A stretch of 64,000 nt of DNA from Niastella yeongjuensis (GTDB taxonomy: Bacteria; Bacteroidota; Bacteroidia; Chitinophagales; Chitinophagaceae): positions 62,001 to 126,000 of the forward strand of contig NZ_FOCZ01000010.1 of NCBI RefSeq assembly GCF_900110245.1, read 5' to 3'. Of the stretch, positions 42,994 through 52,907 are shown one piece after another; the stretch's first letter is position 1; every line of letters begins with the position of its first letter. The notes under the pieces are model-generated. The model had not been told where the DNA came from and made no database searches. It saw only the letters and a list, made by a program, of their open reading frames with translations. A program made the translations under genes and the position numbers.

Positions 42994-43779
42994 ATGGCTA
43001 TAACAGAAAAAAATACCTGGAACACTTCACTGTACGATAAAAAACATGATTTTGTTTTTAAGTATGGGGAGTACCTGGTACAACAGCTGCTGACCCCACA
43101 GGAAGGCGAACGTATTCTGGATATAGGGTGTGGAACCGGTTACTTAACCAGCCTGATCGCCGCTTCAGGCGCTATGGTTACAGGGATGGATAGTTCAATA
43201 GATATGATCGCGAAGGCGAGAAATGAATACCCGCACCTGCCATTCAGACTGGCATCGGTAACCGATTTCGACTTCAATGAAACATTCGATGCCTTGTTTT
43301 CCAATGCAGTACTGCACTGGGTAACAGAAAAAGAGCAGGCCATTCAATGCATGTACAAGAACCTGAGACCCGGCGGCCGCCTGGTGCTGGAGATGGGTGG
43401 AAAAGGGAATGTGCAACTGATCATGCGTGCCTTGAACAATGCGCTGAAAGCTTTCGGATACCCACAGAATGCTGACCGCGAACACGAAATATGGTACTAT
43501 CCTTCTTTAAGTGAGTATACCGGTCTGTTGGAAAAACAGGGATTCAGGGTTACCTACGCGGCTCATTATAATCGTGAGACTGAATTGAAAGATGCAGCGG
43601 ATGGTATCAGGGATTGGGTGCAGATGTTTTGTGGTGCATTATTGGAAGGTGTAGATGCGGAAGCAAAAGAGAAGATCCTGGAAAATGCACAGGAAACATT
43701 GCGGTTAACCCAGTTCAGAAACCAGAAATGGTATGCAGATTATAAAAGGTTACGCGTAGTAGCCATAAAAGAAAATTAA
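42994..43779 (+). CDS. Class I SAM-dependent methyltransferase inserted in the ilv operon
   Basis: The 261-residue protein has the motif I loop ILDIGCGTGYLT, an acidic motif II (VTGMDSSIDMIAKA), FDALFSNAVLHWVTEKE and LRPGGRLVLEMGGKG. The overall layout resembles trans-aconitate methyltransferase and related small-acid or malonyl-ACP methyltransferases, but the substrate is not evident. It starts 15 bases after ilvB and is followed by a perfect hairpin before ilvN, so it splits the usual ilvB-ilvN pair. Co-transcription with BCAA genes suggests a link to that pathway, or a recent insertion that kept the operon. It is cytoplasmic. Confidence 0.88.
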   Translation: MAITEKNTWNTSLYDKKHDFVFKYGEYLVQQLLTPQEGERILDIGCGTGYLTSLIAASGAMVTGMDSSIDMIAKARNEYPHLPFRLASVTDFDFNETFDALFSNAVLHWVTEKEQAIQCMYKNLRPGGRLVLEMGGKGNVQLIMRALNNALKAFGYPQNADREHEIWYYPSLSEYTGLLEKQGFRVTYAAHYNRETELKDAADGIRDWVQMFCGALLEGVDAEAKEKILENAQETLRLTQFRNQKWYADYKRLRVVAIKEN

Positions 43780-43796
43780 AGCTCAAATCGAACCCA

Positions 43797-43819
43797 TGCC
43801 ACGGTTCGAAACCGTGGCA
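43797..43819. other. Perfect hairpin with tRNA T-arm-like loop
   Basis: TGCCACGGTT (43797-43806) and AACCGTGGCA (43810-43819) are perfectly complementary around CGA. The core CACGG-TTCGAAA-CCGTG has the exact form of a tRNA T-arm (five pairs, TTCGAAA loop), but no acceptor 5' strand, D-arm or anticodon arm is present upstream. It lies in the gap before ilvN and may be an mRNA stability or processing element. Confidence 0.7.
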
Positions 43820-43840
43820 CGGGTGATAATAAGTTATATT

Positions 43841-44428
43841 ATGAAACAGGAATTCACCGTAACGGTATATACTGAGAACCAGATTGGGTTGTTGAACCGG
43901 ATCGCTATCATGTTCTCGCGCCGTAAGATCAATATCGAAAGTTTGAATACCTCTCCTTCAGAAATAGAAGGCATCCACCGCTTTACCATCGTCATCAACG
44001 AAGTGGAAGAAGTAGTGAAAAAACTGGCGCGCCAGATTGAAAAACAAGTGGAAGTATTGAAAGCCTATTACAATACCAACGACGAAATTGTATGGCAGGA
44101 ACTGGCTTTGTACAAAGTGCCTACCGATGAAATTGCTGAAAAAGTAAAAGTAGAACGGTTGTTGCGTGAGTACGGAGCAAGAGCTGTGGTGATCAGAAAA
44201 GATTATACAGTGTTTGAAACAACCGGTCAGCGCGAAGAAATCAATAAGCTGATTGCAGTACTGGAACCGTATGGTTTGATTGAATTCGTACGCAGCGCCC
44301 GGGTGGCCATCATTAAAGCCAGCAGTGGTTTCCACAGCAAGCTGAAAGAGTTCGAGAAAAAAGAACCCGGTGAAGAAGTAATAGAAAATGAATATTTAGG
44401 CAAAGGCGACCAGGTGTTTACCATGTAA
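43841..44428 (+). CDS. ilvN: Acetolactate synthase small (regulatory) subunit
   Basis: The ATG at 43841 (MKQEFTVTVYTENQIGLLNR) gives 195 residues; the open extension upstream covers the hairpin and is not coding. The N-terminal ACT domain (QIGLLNRIAIMFSRRKINIESLN) binds valine in relatives and gives feedback inhibition; the C-terminal domain AEKVKVERLLREYGARAVVI is of the ALS_ss_C type. It pairs with IlvB, from which it is separated by the methyltransferase gene. ilvC follows 63 bases later. Confidence 0.93.
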   Translation: MKQEFTVTVYTENQIGLLNRIAIMFSRRKINIESLNTSPSEIEGIHRFTIVINEVEEVVKKLARQIEKQVEVLKAYYNTNDEIVWQELALYKVPTDEIAEKVKVERLLREYGARAVVIRKDYTVFETTGQREEINKLIAVLEPYGLIEFVRSARVAIIKASSGFHSKLKEFEKKEPGEEVIENEYLGKGDQVFTM

Positions 44429-44491
44429 TTTGAATTGTCCCTTCTAAAATAGAACCAAACAAAAAACCAATAACAATTAATATTCTCAACA

Positions 44492-45559
44492 ATGGCAAAA
44501 TTAAATTTCGGCGGGGTGGAAGAAAATGTAGTAACTCGTGATGAGTTCCCACTTGCCAAAGCGCAACAGGTATTGAAAAATGAAGTAGTAGCTGTGATCG
44601 GCTACGGTGTACAAGGTCCTGGCCAGGCGCTGAACCAGAAAGACAATGGTATCAATGTAATCGTAGGCCAACGGAAAAATTCAAAAACCTGGGATAAAGC
44701 GGTGAAAGATGGTTTTGTACCCGGCGAAACATTGTTTGAAATTGAAGAAGCATTACAACGCGGTACTATCATTTGCTACCTGCTGAGCGATGCTGCCCAA
44801 ATTCAATTGTGGCCTACCGTTAAAAAACATTTAACTGCTGGTAAAGCATTATATTTCTCACACGGTTTTGGTATCACCTTCAACGAGCAAACCGGCATCG
44901 TTCCTCCTAAAGATGTAGACGTGTTCCTGGTAGCTCCAAAAGGTTCTGGTACTTCACTGCGCCGTATGTTCCTGCAAGGTCGTGGTTTGAACAGTAGCTA
45001 CGCTATCTTCCAGGATGCTACTGGTAAAGCCAAAGAAAGAGTAGTTGCCCTGGGTATTGCTGTTGGTAGCGGTTACCTGTTTGAAACTGATTTCAAAAAA
45101 GAAGTATACAGCGACTTAACCGGTGAAAGAGGAACCCTGATGGGTGCTATTCAAGGTATCTTCGCTGCTCAATACCAGGTATTGCGTAGTAAAGGTCACA
45201 CCCCTTCAGAAGCATTCAACGAAACTGTTGAAGAGCTGACCCAGTCACTGATGCCACTGGTTGCAGAAAATGGTATGGATTGGATGTATGCCAACTGTAG
45301 CACTACTGCTCAACGCGGTGCATTGGATTGGTGGAAGAAGTTCCGCGATGCAACGTTGCCTGTATTCAACGATTTGTATGAAAGCGTTGCTACCGGTAAA
45401 GAATCTCAACGTTCAATCGACAGCAACAGCCAGGCTGATTACCGTGAGAAACTGGAAGCTGAGCTGAAAGAACTGCGTGAAAGCGAAATGTGGCAAGCTG
45501 GTAAAACAGTTCGCAGCCTTCGTCCGGAAAATCAAAAACCAGCCGAAGTAGTTGCTTAA
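44492..45559 (+). CDS. ilvC: Ketol-acid reductoisomerase
   Basis: The 355-residue NADPH enzyme isomerises and reduces acetolactate and acetohydroxybutyrate. It has VIGYGVQGPGQALN, the catalytic SHGFGITF histidine segment, VAPKGSGTSLRRMF and DLTGERGTLMGAIQGIFAAQ, with the metal-binding glutamates in the C-terminal part (NETVEELTQSL, TTAQRGALDWW). From memory its wording (FVPGETLF, GRGLNSSYA, ALDWW, RSLRPENQ) is closer to the fungal mitochondrial Ilv5 type than to short class I enzymes of proteobacteria. It is in the ilv operon, 84 bases from a hairpin before ilvA. Confidence 0.94.
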   Translation: MAKLNFGGVEENVVTRDEFPLAKAQQVLKNEVVAVIGYGVQGPGQALNQKDNGINVIVGQRKNSKTWDKAVKDGFVPGETLFEIEEALQRGTIICYLLSDAAQIQLWPTVKKHLTAGKALYFSHGFGITFNEQTGIVPPKDVDVFLVAPKGSGTSLRRMFLQGRGLNSSYAIFQDATGKAKERVVALGIAVGSGYLFETDFKKEVYSDLTGERGTLMGAIQGIFAAQYQVLRSKGHTPSEAFNETVEELTQSLMPLVAENGMDWMYANCSTTAQRGALDWWKKFRDATLPVFNDLYESVATGKESQRSIDSNSQADYREKLEAELKELRESEMWQAGKTVRSLRPENQKPAEVVA

Positions 45560-45579
45560 TAGCATAGTACTGTAAAAGA

Positions 45580-45650
45580 TTAGCCACCGTTCCGAAATTT
45601 CTGATAACTAAAACAGCGGAAACAAATTTCGAGTCAAGGACGGTGGCTAA
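45580..45650 (+). terminator. Long imperfect hairpin between ilvC and ilvA
   Basis: TTAGCCACCGT (45580-45590) pairs perfectly with ACGGTGGCTAA (45640-45650), and an inner CGAAATTT (45593-45600) pairs with AAATTTCG (45624-45631). TTTTATTTTA follows. It could be a partial terminator or processing site that lowers ilvA expression relative to ilvC. The ilvA ATG is 44 bases downstream. Confidence 0.6.
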
Positions 45651-45693
45651 TTTTATTTTATCCCTGAACGAAGTAGAAGGACTAATTCAAAGT

Positions 45694-46950
45694 ATGAGCG
45701 CATTCACACAAACCAGGCCTGAACTGGAATTTCATAAAGCAGCCTTGCGGTTGAAAAAAGTGGTGAACAAAACACCTCTTATGTACAACCACAACCTGTC
45801 GAAGAAATACCAGTGCAATGTATACCTGAAGCGGGAAGATTTGCAGGTAGTACGATCGTACAAACTGCGGGGAGCCTATAACATGATGAGTATGTTGCCT
45901 GCCGAGCAGTTACAGCGGGGCGTGGTGTGTGCCAGTGCGGGTAACCATGCACAGGGCTTTGCTTACTCATGCAAAAAGCTCAACGTAAAGGGGGTGGTAT
46001 TTATGCCTATTATAACACCCAGGCAAAAGGTGAACCAAACCAACATGTTTGGGGAAGATAACATCGAAATTCAACTCATTGGCGATACGTTCGATGATTG
46101 TGCCATCGCTGCCAAGCAATTTACCGAGCAGCACGGCATGACCTTCATTCCGCCTTTTGATGATTATCGTATTATTGAAGGACAGGGAACCGTGGCGGTT
46201 GAAATACTGGAAGAACAAACCGAGATAGATTATATATTTATACCGGTTGGTGGTGGTGGCTTAAGTGCCGGGGTAGGATCGTACATGAAAACGTATTCAC
46301 CCAAAACAAAAATTATTGGTTGTGAGCCCGAAGGTGCTCCCTCCATGTTCGAAGCATTGAAAGCCGGTGCACCTGTGTTGTTGAATGAAATAGATCGTTT
46401 TGTAGATGGCGCAGCGGTGAAAAGAGTAGGGGACATCACCTTCTCGATTTGTAAAGAAGTGTTGGACGATATGCACCTGGTACCGGAAGGAAAAGCCTGT
46501 TCAACCATTTTGAAATTATACAATGAAGATGCGATAGTGGTTGAGCCGGCAGGTGCCTTATCAATTGCAGCGTTAGATGATTATGCTGATGTGATAAAAG
46601 GAAAGTCTGTTGTATGCATTATTAGCGGCAGCAACAATGATATCGATAGAATGCAGGAGATAAAAGAAAGAAGCCTGCAGTATGAAGGGTTGAAACATTA
46701 TTTCCTGGTAAAGTTTGCACAACGACCAGGCGCCCTGAAAGAGTTTGTGAATCATGTACTGGGACCCAATGACGACATTACGCGGTTTGAGTATATGCAA
46801 AAAACAAACAAAGAAACCGGTCCTGCATTAGTAGGTGTTGAGTTGAAGAAAAAAGAAGATTACGATATACTGTTGCAAAACATGCAACGTTATAACATAG
46901 ACTATACAGCGTTAAATAAGAACGATACGCTGTTTGGGTATTTGGTATAA
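45694..46950 (+). CDS. ilvA: Threonine dehydratase
   Basis: The ATG at 45694 (MSAFTQTRPELEFHKAALRL) gives 418 residues; a GTG further upstream falls inside the hairpin. The PLP lysine is K57 in RSYKLRGAYN, the phosphate loop is VGGGGLSAGV, and CASAGNHAQGFAYSC is the SxxNxA block. A C-terminal ACT-like domain (FLVKFAQRPGALKEFVNHV) is the short single-domain regulatory type. The enzyme deaminates threonine to 2-oxobutyrate, the first step to isoleucine. It is the last gene of the ilv operon and is followed by a strong terminator. Confidence 0.95.
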   Translation: MSAFTQTRPELEFHKAALRLKKVVNKTPLMYNHNLSKKYQCNVYLKREDLQVVRSYKLRGAYNMMSMLPAEQLQRGVVCASAGNHAQGFAYSCKKLNVKGVVFMPIITPRQKVNQTNMFGEDNIEIQLIGDTFDDCAIAAKQFTEQHGMTFIPPFDDYRIIEGQGTVAVEILEEQTEIDYIFIPVGGGGLSAGVGSYMKTYSPKTKIIGCEPEGAPSMFEALKAGAPVLLNEIDRFVDGAAVKRVGDITFSICKEVLDDMHLVPEGKACSTILKLYNEDAIVVEPAGALSIAALDDYADVIKGKSVVCIISGSNNDIDRMQEIKERSLQYEGLKHYFLVKFAQRPGALKEFVNHVLGPNDDITRFEYMQKTNKETGPALVGVELKKKEDYDILLQNMQRYNIDYTALNKNDTLFGYLV

Positions 46951-46976
46951 AACATATGTTATCTGTTTAAGTGGTG

Positions 46977-47062
46977 GTCCCCTCGATTTATCGGGGGGAC
47001 TTTTTTATGCTTACCAATTACCGCTAATTAAAAAGCCCTCCCGATTACCGGGAAGGCCTTTT
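46977..47062 (+). terminator. Two tandem terminators after ilvA
   Basis: The first is GTCCCCTCGAT / ATCGGGGGGAC (46977-47000, one G-T pair) followed by six T. The second is GCCCTCCCG / CGGGAAGGC (47035-47057, one mismatch) with four T after it. They close the ilv operon. Confidence 0.85.
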
Positions 47063-47137
47063 GAAAAAAATCCGACGGGTGGTCTTCTTTTACAGGATAC
47101 TGGATTACGGAAGAATTGCTATCGGTTGCTTATGGAT

Positions 47138-47514
47138 GGTCTTTTCACGGATATTGGGCCGTCAATGATCTGCGGGACGGGACAAAACATATATGCGTCT
47201 AATGGGGACAAATAAAATGGATTGTCCTCATAGAACCGGATTGGCTTTTCCTGGATATTGGAACTAACTAATAGGTTAATTAAATGGTACAGGGCAATTG
47301 ATATTGGATTTCTGTACACATGGTTTTCCCCGGATATTGAAATACTAATAGGGATTAAAACGATACATAGATCGATATTGGATTTACGTAGCCTGGTTTT
47401 TCGCGGATATCAGAAATAATAGTGTTAAAAAGTGCACATGGACTGATATTGGATATTATGATCTTGGTCTTCCACGGATAATGGAATACTGGTTCTCCCG
47501 ATTTATTGGGAGAA
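47138..47514. repeat. Imperfect noncoding tandem repeat, unit about 72 bases
   Basis: Five related segments begin at 47138, 47243, 47322, 47395 and 47466. Each has the core GGTTTTTCNCGGATATTGGA, then usually a short AATACTAATAG-type stretch and a second GATATTGGATT. The last three spacings are 79, 73 and 71. All are interrupted by stops in each frame. A hairpin TTCTCCC/GGGAGAA (47493-47514) ends the array. Confidence 0.7.
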
Positions 47515-48337
47515 AGGATATTCAAATGAAACAAATTATGTTTGATTAACCGTTAAGGCAAAGCATTGTCAGTGACTGGTTATTGATGCATGGTGATGAA
47601 AACACAAAGTGAAATGGAATAGCAAAGGTTAATGGCTTTTGCACAACAATGGTTAGAATGAGCGAAGAGTATTTTGGCTGCTGTTGCTGTCTGCGAATAT
47701 TCGATTTTGCGCTGCAAATTTACACCGTTACAGCACAGCAGACAAATCTGTTTGTATAAACTTTTACACATATAACCGTGCATAACAAACGATTAGTAAT
47801 AAACACTTAGAACACTGATGAGCGTTAGCTTTCCCGTATAATAACCATTTAACAAGTGTATGATAATAACAGGCAATCAGATTGTGTAGTACTATGTTTT
47901 TTAACTACAGGTTTTGTAATAGTTTGTACTACACTTCATTCAACCAGTATGCTACACTGTATCCGGGATGTTAAAATCCATTGGGAAAACAGTTTTATGG
48001 GAAAGAATTTCTGCTATAAATTATTAGCGCTGGTTTTTTGGTGTTGGGGGAAGCCGCCTGAACTGTCCTGCTGCATCCTGCCCGTCAGTCTACCCCGCTG
48101 GTAAACAATAGAAAGTTATTATTTGTCATGTATGTTGACGCTTTTGTCGCTAAATAGTATTGCAGGGATCATAAAAACTTAATAAGTAGAGATAGTTATT
48201 TTGTGAAAAAAATTGCATAAACTCCGGGCAATAAGCAGTTTTTTTCGTAATTTCAATCGCTTGCTTGCTATATAATTAAACGATTTAGAGAGAAACTGAC
48301 TTTTAATTGAATATTTTTCAAAAAACTATGCATTTTC
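47515..48337. other. Noncoding spacer upstream of gltB
   Basis: This 823-base stretch has no convincing gene; an 82-codon frame near 47856 has no family features. It contains a perfect inverted repeat GTGTAGTAC (47884-47892) / GTACTACAC (47926-47934). The A+T-rich 120 bases before 48338 probably hold the gltB promoter. Confidence 0.5.
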
Positions 48338-51300
48338 ATGGCAAGTAACCTGGGTTTATACCATCCTTCCTTTGAGCGTGATGCCTGCGGCATTGGATTC
48401 GTAGCAAACATTAAGGGGCACAAAAGCCACCAGAACATCAGTGATGCATTAACCATATTGGAAAATATGGAGCATCGGGGTGCCTGCGGCTGTGAAGCTA
48501 ATACGGGCGATGGTGCCGGTATTATGATCCAAAACCCTCACGAGTTCTTTTTCGACGAGTGCCTGAAGCTGGGCGTTCATTTGCCTGCCTTTGGCCGCTA
48601 CGGTGTTGGGGTGATATTTTTCCCCCGCGAGATCCGTTTACGTGAAGAGTGCCGCGATATCTTCAATCGCGCCGCCGAGAAATTAGGGCTGGAAATTCTG
48701 GTTTACCGAAAGGTACCCGTAAATCCCGATGGCATTGGTCCCTCAGCATTGAGTGTGGAGCCTGAAATGGAACAGGTATTTATCGCCTGTCCTGACCACA
48801 TCAACAACCCCATTGACTTTGAACGCAAATTATTTGTGCTGCGCAATTACGCCAGCCATACTATAAACAACACGGTTAAGAAAGACGCGATCGGTTTTTA
48901 TATTGCATCGCTTTCTTACAAAACCGTTATTTACAAAGGACAGTTAACCAGTAACCAGGTTCGTGGTTATTTCAATGATCTTAGCAATAAGAGAATGGTT
49001 TCTGCTTTTGGCCTGGTACACTCCCGCTTCGCCACTAACACCTTCCCCAGCTGGAAATTGGCACAGCCTTTTCGCTTCATGGCCCATAACGGGGAAATAA
49101 ATACGCTGCAAGGTAACCTGAACTGGTTAAAGACCAGCGAACATGGCTTTACTTCACCTTTCTTTACCAATGAAGAAATGGAAATATTGCTGCCGATCGT
49201 TTCCGAAGGCCAGAGTGATTCAGCCTGTTTGGATAACATGATCGAGCTGCTGGCACTGACCGGTCGTCCGTTACCACACGTAATGATGATGTTGATCCCG
49301 GAAGCATGGGATGGCAACGACCAAATGGATCCGTTGAAAAAAGCATTCTACGAATTCCATGCTTCTATCATGGAACCATGGGATGGTCCCGCTTCTATCT
49401 CCTTCACCGATGGAAAGATCATTGGAGCTACCCTCGACAGAAATGGTCTTCGTCCTTCAAGATATTGTGTTACCAACGATGACCGCGTGATCATGGCATC
49501 AGAAACAGGTGCATTACCAGTAGATCCCGCTATCATTATAGAAAAAGGGCGCCTGCAACCCGGTAAAATGTTCGTGGTTGATATGGAACAGGGCCGCATC
49601 ATCAGCGATGAAGAGCTGAAAAATGATATCTGCTCACGCAAACCATATGGCGACTGGTTGAATCAATACAAGATCCGTTTGGAAGAACTGGATGAACCCC
49701 GTGTTGCTTTCACCCACCTGTCAGACGCTTCCATTCTGAAATACCAGAAAGCGTTGGGTTATTCAACAGAAGACATCGATGATATCATCACCCCAATGGC
49801 TGTTGATGGTAAAGAACCAATCGGTTCAATGGGTACCGATACGCCACTGGCTGTATTGAGCGATCAGCCTCAACACCTATCTTCTTACTTCAAACAATTA
49901 TTCGCACAGGTTACCAATCCGCCCATTGACCCCATTCGTGAAAGAATGGTAATGAGCCTGGCTACCTTTGTTGGAAATAACGACAACTTATTATTAGAAG
50001 ATCCCAAACATTGCCATACTGTAGCATTAAAACATCCGATACTCACCAGCACCGAACTGGAAAAGCTGCGCAGTATCGATACCGGTATCTTCCAGGCTAA
50101 AACCCTGCAAACGTATTTCAGAGCAGATGGCAAACCCGGTTCATTAAAGAAAGGATTGGACAGACTTTGCCGCTATGCAGAAGACGCCGTGCACGATGGA
50201 TTTGAAGTGTTGATCCTGTGCGACCGCGCAGTAGATTCTGATCACGCTGCTATTCCTTCCCTGCTGGCAACCGCTGCAGTACACCACTATCTTATCCGCA
50301 AAGGTTTGCGTGGTAAAGTAGGTATTGTGGTAGAAGCCGGTGATGTTTGGGAAGTACACCACTTTGCCTGCTTGTTAGGCTTTGGTGCTACCGCCATCAA
50401 CCCTTACCTGGCGCTGGCAACCATCCGCAACATGAAAGTGAACAACACACTGCAAACAGATCTTACCTGGGACCAACTGCGTAAGAATTATATCAAAGCA
50501 GTTTGCGACGGGTTGCTGAAAGTGTTCTCTAAAATGGGTATCTCAACCCTGCAATCATACCAGGGCGCCCAGATCTTTGAGATCCTTGGTTTAAACAAAG
50601 ACCTCGTAGAAAAATGTTTCACTGGTGCCGTTAGCCGCATTGAAGGTATAGGCCTCGATGAGCTGGCTAAAGAAGCACTGGCCAAACATTGGTTTGCATT
50701 CAGCCGTAAAGACATTCCGGTTGATCGTTTACCAGCAGGCGGTGTTTACCAATGGAAACGTAAAGGCGAGTTCCACCTGTTTAACCCAACTACTATCCAC
50801 CTGTTGCAATACGCAACCCGGATGAACGATTATAATACGTATAAGAAATATGCAAAAGCGGTAAATGATCAGAGTGAGAAAGCTGCCACCCTGCGCAGTA
50901 TGTTCAAGTTCAAAGTGAACAGACCTTCCATTGCTATCGATGAAGTGGAATCGGCTGAAAGCATTTTGAAACGCTTTGCAACGGGCGCTATGAGCTTTGG
51001 TTCTATTTCATGGGAAGCGCACACCACCCTGGCTATTGCCATGAACCGCATAGGGGCAAAAAGCAATACCGGTGAAGGGGGTGAAGACGAAGCCCGTTAT
51101 ACGCCATTGCCAAACGGCGACAGCATGCGCAGTGCTATCAAACAGGTAGCGAGTGCCCGCTTTGGTGTAACCAGTTATTACCTGACTGAAGCCGATGAAC
51201 TGCAGATCAAAATGGCACAGGGTGCAAAACCCGGTGAAGGTGGTCAGTTACCTGGTCACAAAGTAGATGACTGGATTGGTAAAACCCGTCACTCAACACC

Positions 51301-52861
51301 AGGTGTAGGTTTGATCTCGCCGCCACCACACCACGATATTTATTCTATCGAGGACCTGGCACAGCTGATCTTTGATCTGAAGAACAGTAACCGCGCCGCA
51401 CGCATCAACGTGAAGCTGGTTTCAAAAGCAGGTGTAGGTACCATTGCAGCCGGTGTGGCCAAAGCCAAGGCCGATGTAGTGTTGATCTCAGGTTTTGATG
51501 GTGGTACAGGTGCTTCACCAATCAGTTCAATAAAACATGCCGGTTTACCATGGGAGTTAGGCCTGGCCGAAACCCATCAGACACTGGTGAAAAATAAATT
51601 ACGCAGCCGCGTTACGGTACAGGCCGATGGCCAGATGAAAACCGGTCGTGATATTGCCATTGCTACCTTACTGGGGGCAGAAGAGTGGGGCGTTGCAACC
51701 GCAGCCCTCGTTGTTGAAGGTTGTATCATGATGCGTAAATGTCACCTGAATACCTGTCCGGTTGGGGTGGCTACACAGGACCCTGAATTACGCAAACGCT
51801 TTTCAGGTAACGCCGATCACGTGGTGAACTTCTTCCAGTTCCTGGTACAGGACCTGCGTGAGATCATGGCTGAACTGGGCTTCCGTTCTATCAATGAAAT
51901 GGTTGGACAGGTTGATTGCCTCGAAATGCGCGAAGGCATCACACACTGGAAAACCAGCAAGCTCGATCTGAGCCCGGTTTTATATAAAGAACCTACTGGT
52001 CAATATACTGGTTTATACAAACAGGAAGAACAAGACCATGGCATTGCCGATGTATTGGACTGGAAACTGTTGAAGGCCGCACAACCGGCACTCGACAAAC
52101 TGGAACGTATTTCAGCTTCCTTCCCGGTTAAGAATACCGACAGAACCATTGGTACAATCTTATCGAACGAGATCTCGAAAAAATATAAGGGCGAAGGATT
52201 ACCTGATGATACCATTCACTTCAATTTCAATGGTACTGCCGGACAAAGCTTTGGTGCCTTCAATGCAAAAGGGGTAACCCTTGAACTGGAAGGTGATGCC
52301 AACGACTATTTTGGTAAAGGATTGAGTGGCGCCAAGCTGATCGTATATCCGCCAAAACAATCCAGCTATGTGCCGGAAGAAAACATCATCATTGGTAACG
52401 TAGCTTTCTATGGCGCAACATCTGGTGAAGCCTATATCAGGGGTAAAGCCGGTGAACGTTTTGGTGTTCGTAACTCAGGTGCCGAAGTAGTAGTAGAAGG
52501 AGTAGGCGATCACGGTTGTGAATACATGACCGGCGGACGCGTAGTGATCCTCGGCGCCACAGGCCGCAACTTTGCAGCCGGTATGAGTGGTGGTATTGCT
52601 TATGTGTACGATGTGAAACAACAATTCGCTACACTTTGCAATAAAGAAATGGTTGACCTCGATCCGCTGACTGCAGAAGATGCACAGGCGCTGAACGATA
52701 TGATCACCCGCCACTATGCCTATACTGGCAGTGCCGTAGCACGTTTTGTATTGGACGATTTCGAGAACCAACTGAAGAACTTCGTTAAAGTGTTCCCGAC
52801 AGATTACAAGAAAGCGTTGCAGGAAAAAAGCAAAGTGAAACAAAGTGCCAGAAAGAAGTAA
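48338..52861 (+). CDS. gltB: Glutamate synthase large subunit
   Basis: The 1507-residue protein of ferredoxin/NADPH-GOGAT type has an N-terminal class II glutaminase domain, whose nucleophile is C17 in [13 protein letters not shown] after a 16-residue propeptide. Central and FMN-binding domains follow, with [37 protein letters not shown] and [13 protein letters not shown]. The 3Fe-4S cysteines are C1129, C1135 and C1140 in [16 protein letters not shown]. The C-terminal GXGXG beta-helix domain has [17 protein letters not shown]. It transfers the amide of glutamine to 2-oxoglutarate. gltD follows 46 bases later. Length matches the family. Confidence 0.97.
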   Translation: MASNLGLYHPSFERDACGIGFVANIKGHKSHQNISDALTILENMEHRGACGCEANTGDGAGIMIQNPHEFFFDECLKLGVHLPAFGRYGVGVIFFPREIRLREECRDIFNRAAEKLGLEILVYRKVPVNPDGIGPSALSVEPEMEQVFIACPDHINNPIDFERKLFVLRNYASHTINNTVKKDAIGFYIASLSYKTVIYKGQLTSNQVRGYFNDLSNKRMVSAFGLVHSRFATNTFPSWKLAQPFRFMAHNGEINTLQGNLNWLKTSEHGFTSPFFTNEEMEILLPIVSEGQSDSACLDNMIELLALTGRPLPHVMMMLIPEAWDGNDQMDPLKKAFYEFHASIMEPWDGPASISFTDGKIIGATLDRNGLRPSRYCVTNDDRVIMASETGALPVDPAIIIEKGRLQPGKMFVVDMEQGRIISDEELKNDICSRKPYGDWLNQYKIRLEELDEPRVAFTHLSDASILKYQKALGYSTEDIDDIITPMAVDGKEPIGSMGTDTPLAVLSDQPQHLSSYFKQLFAQVTNPPIDPIRERMVMSLATFVGNNDNLLLEDPKHCHTVALKHPILTSTELEKLRSIDTGIFQAKTLQTYFRADGKPGSLKKGLDRLCRYAEDAVHDGFEVLILCDRAVDSDHAAIPSLLATAAVHHYLIRKGLRGKVGIVVEAGDVWEVHHFACLLGFGATAINPYLALATIRNMKVNNTLQTDLTWDQLRKNYIKAVCDGLLKVFSKMGISTLQSYQGAQIFEILGLNKDLVEKCFTGAVSRIEGIGLDELAKEALAKHWFAFSRKDIPVDRLPAGGVYQWKRKGEFHLFNPTTIHLLQYATRMNDYNTYKKYAKAVNDQSEKAATLRSMFKFKVNRPSIAIDEVESAESILKRFATGAMSFGSISWEAHTTLAIAMNRIGAKSNTGEGGEDEARYTPLPNGDSMRSAIKQVASARFGVTSYYLTEADELQIKMAQGAKPGEGGQLPGHKVDDWIGKTRHSTPGVGLISPPPHHDIYSIEDLAQLIFDLKNSNRAARINVKLVSKAGVGTIAAGVAKAKADVVLISGFDGGTGASPISSIKHAGLPWELGLAETHQTLVKNKLRSRVTVQADGQMKTGRDIAIATLLGAEEWGVATAALVVEGCIMMRKCHLNTCPVGVATQDPELRKRFSGNADHVVNFFQFLVQDLREIMAELGFRSINEMVGQVDCLEMREGITHWKTSKLDLSPVLYKEPTGQYTGLYKQEEQDHGIADVLDWKLLKAAQPALDKLERISASFPVKNTDRTIGTILSNEISKKYKGEGLPDDTIHFNFNGTAGQSFGAFNAKGVTLELEGDANDYFGKGLSGAKLIVYPPKQSSYVPEENIIIGNVAFYGATSGEAYIRGKAGERFGVRNSGAEVVVEGVGDHGCEYMTGGRVVILGATGRNFAAGMSGGIAYVYDVKQQFATLCNKEMVDLDPLTAEDAQALNDMITRHYAYTGSAVARFVLDDFENQLKNFVKVFPTDYKKALQEKSKVKQSARKK

Positions 52862-52907
52862 GGCCAACCAAAACAATTAACTAGAATCGATAAACTGAAA
52901 ATAGAAA

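Noticed and set aside
43797-43819. A tRNA gene
   Set aside because: Only the T-arm form is present. No acceptor 5' strand, D-arm or anticodon arm can be found in the preceding 80 bases.
47856-48104. An 82-codon frame upstream of gltB
   Set aside because: Cys- and Trp-rich composition, no family features and no start signal; treated as noncoding.
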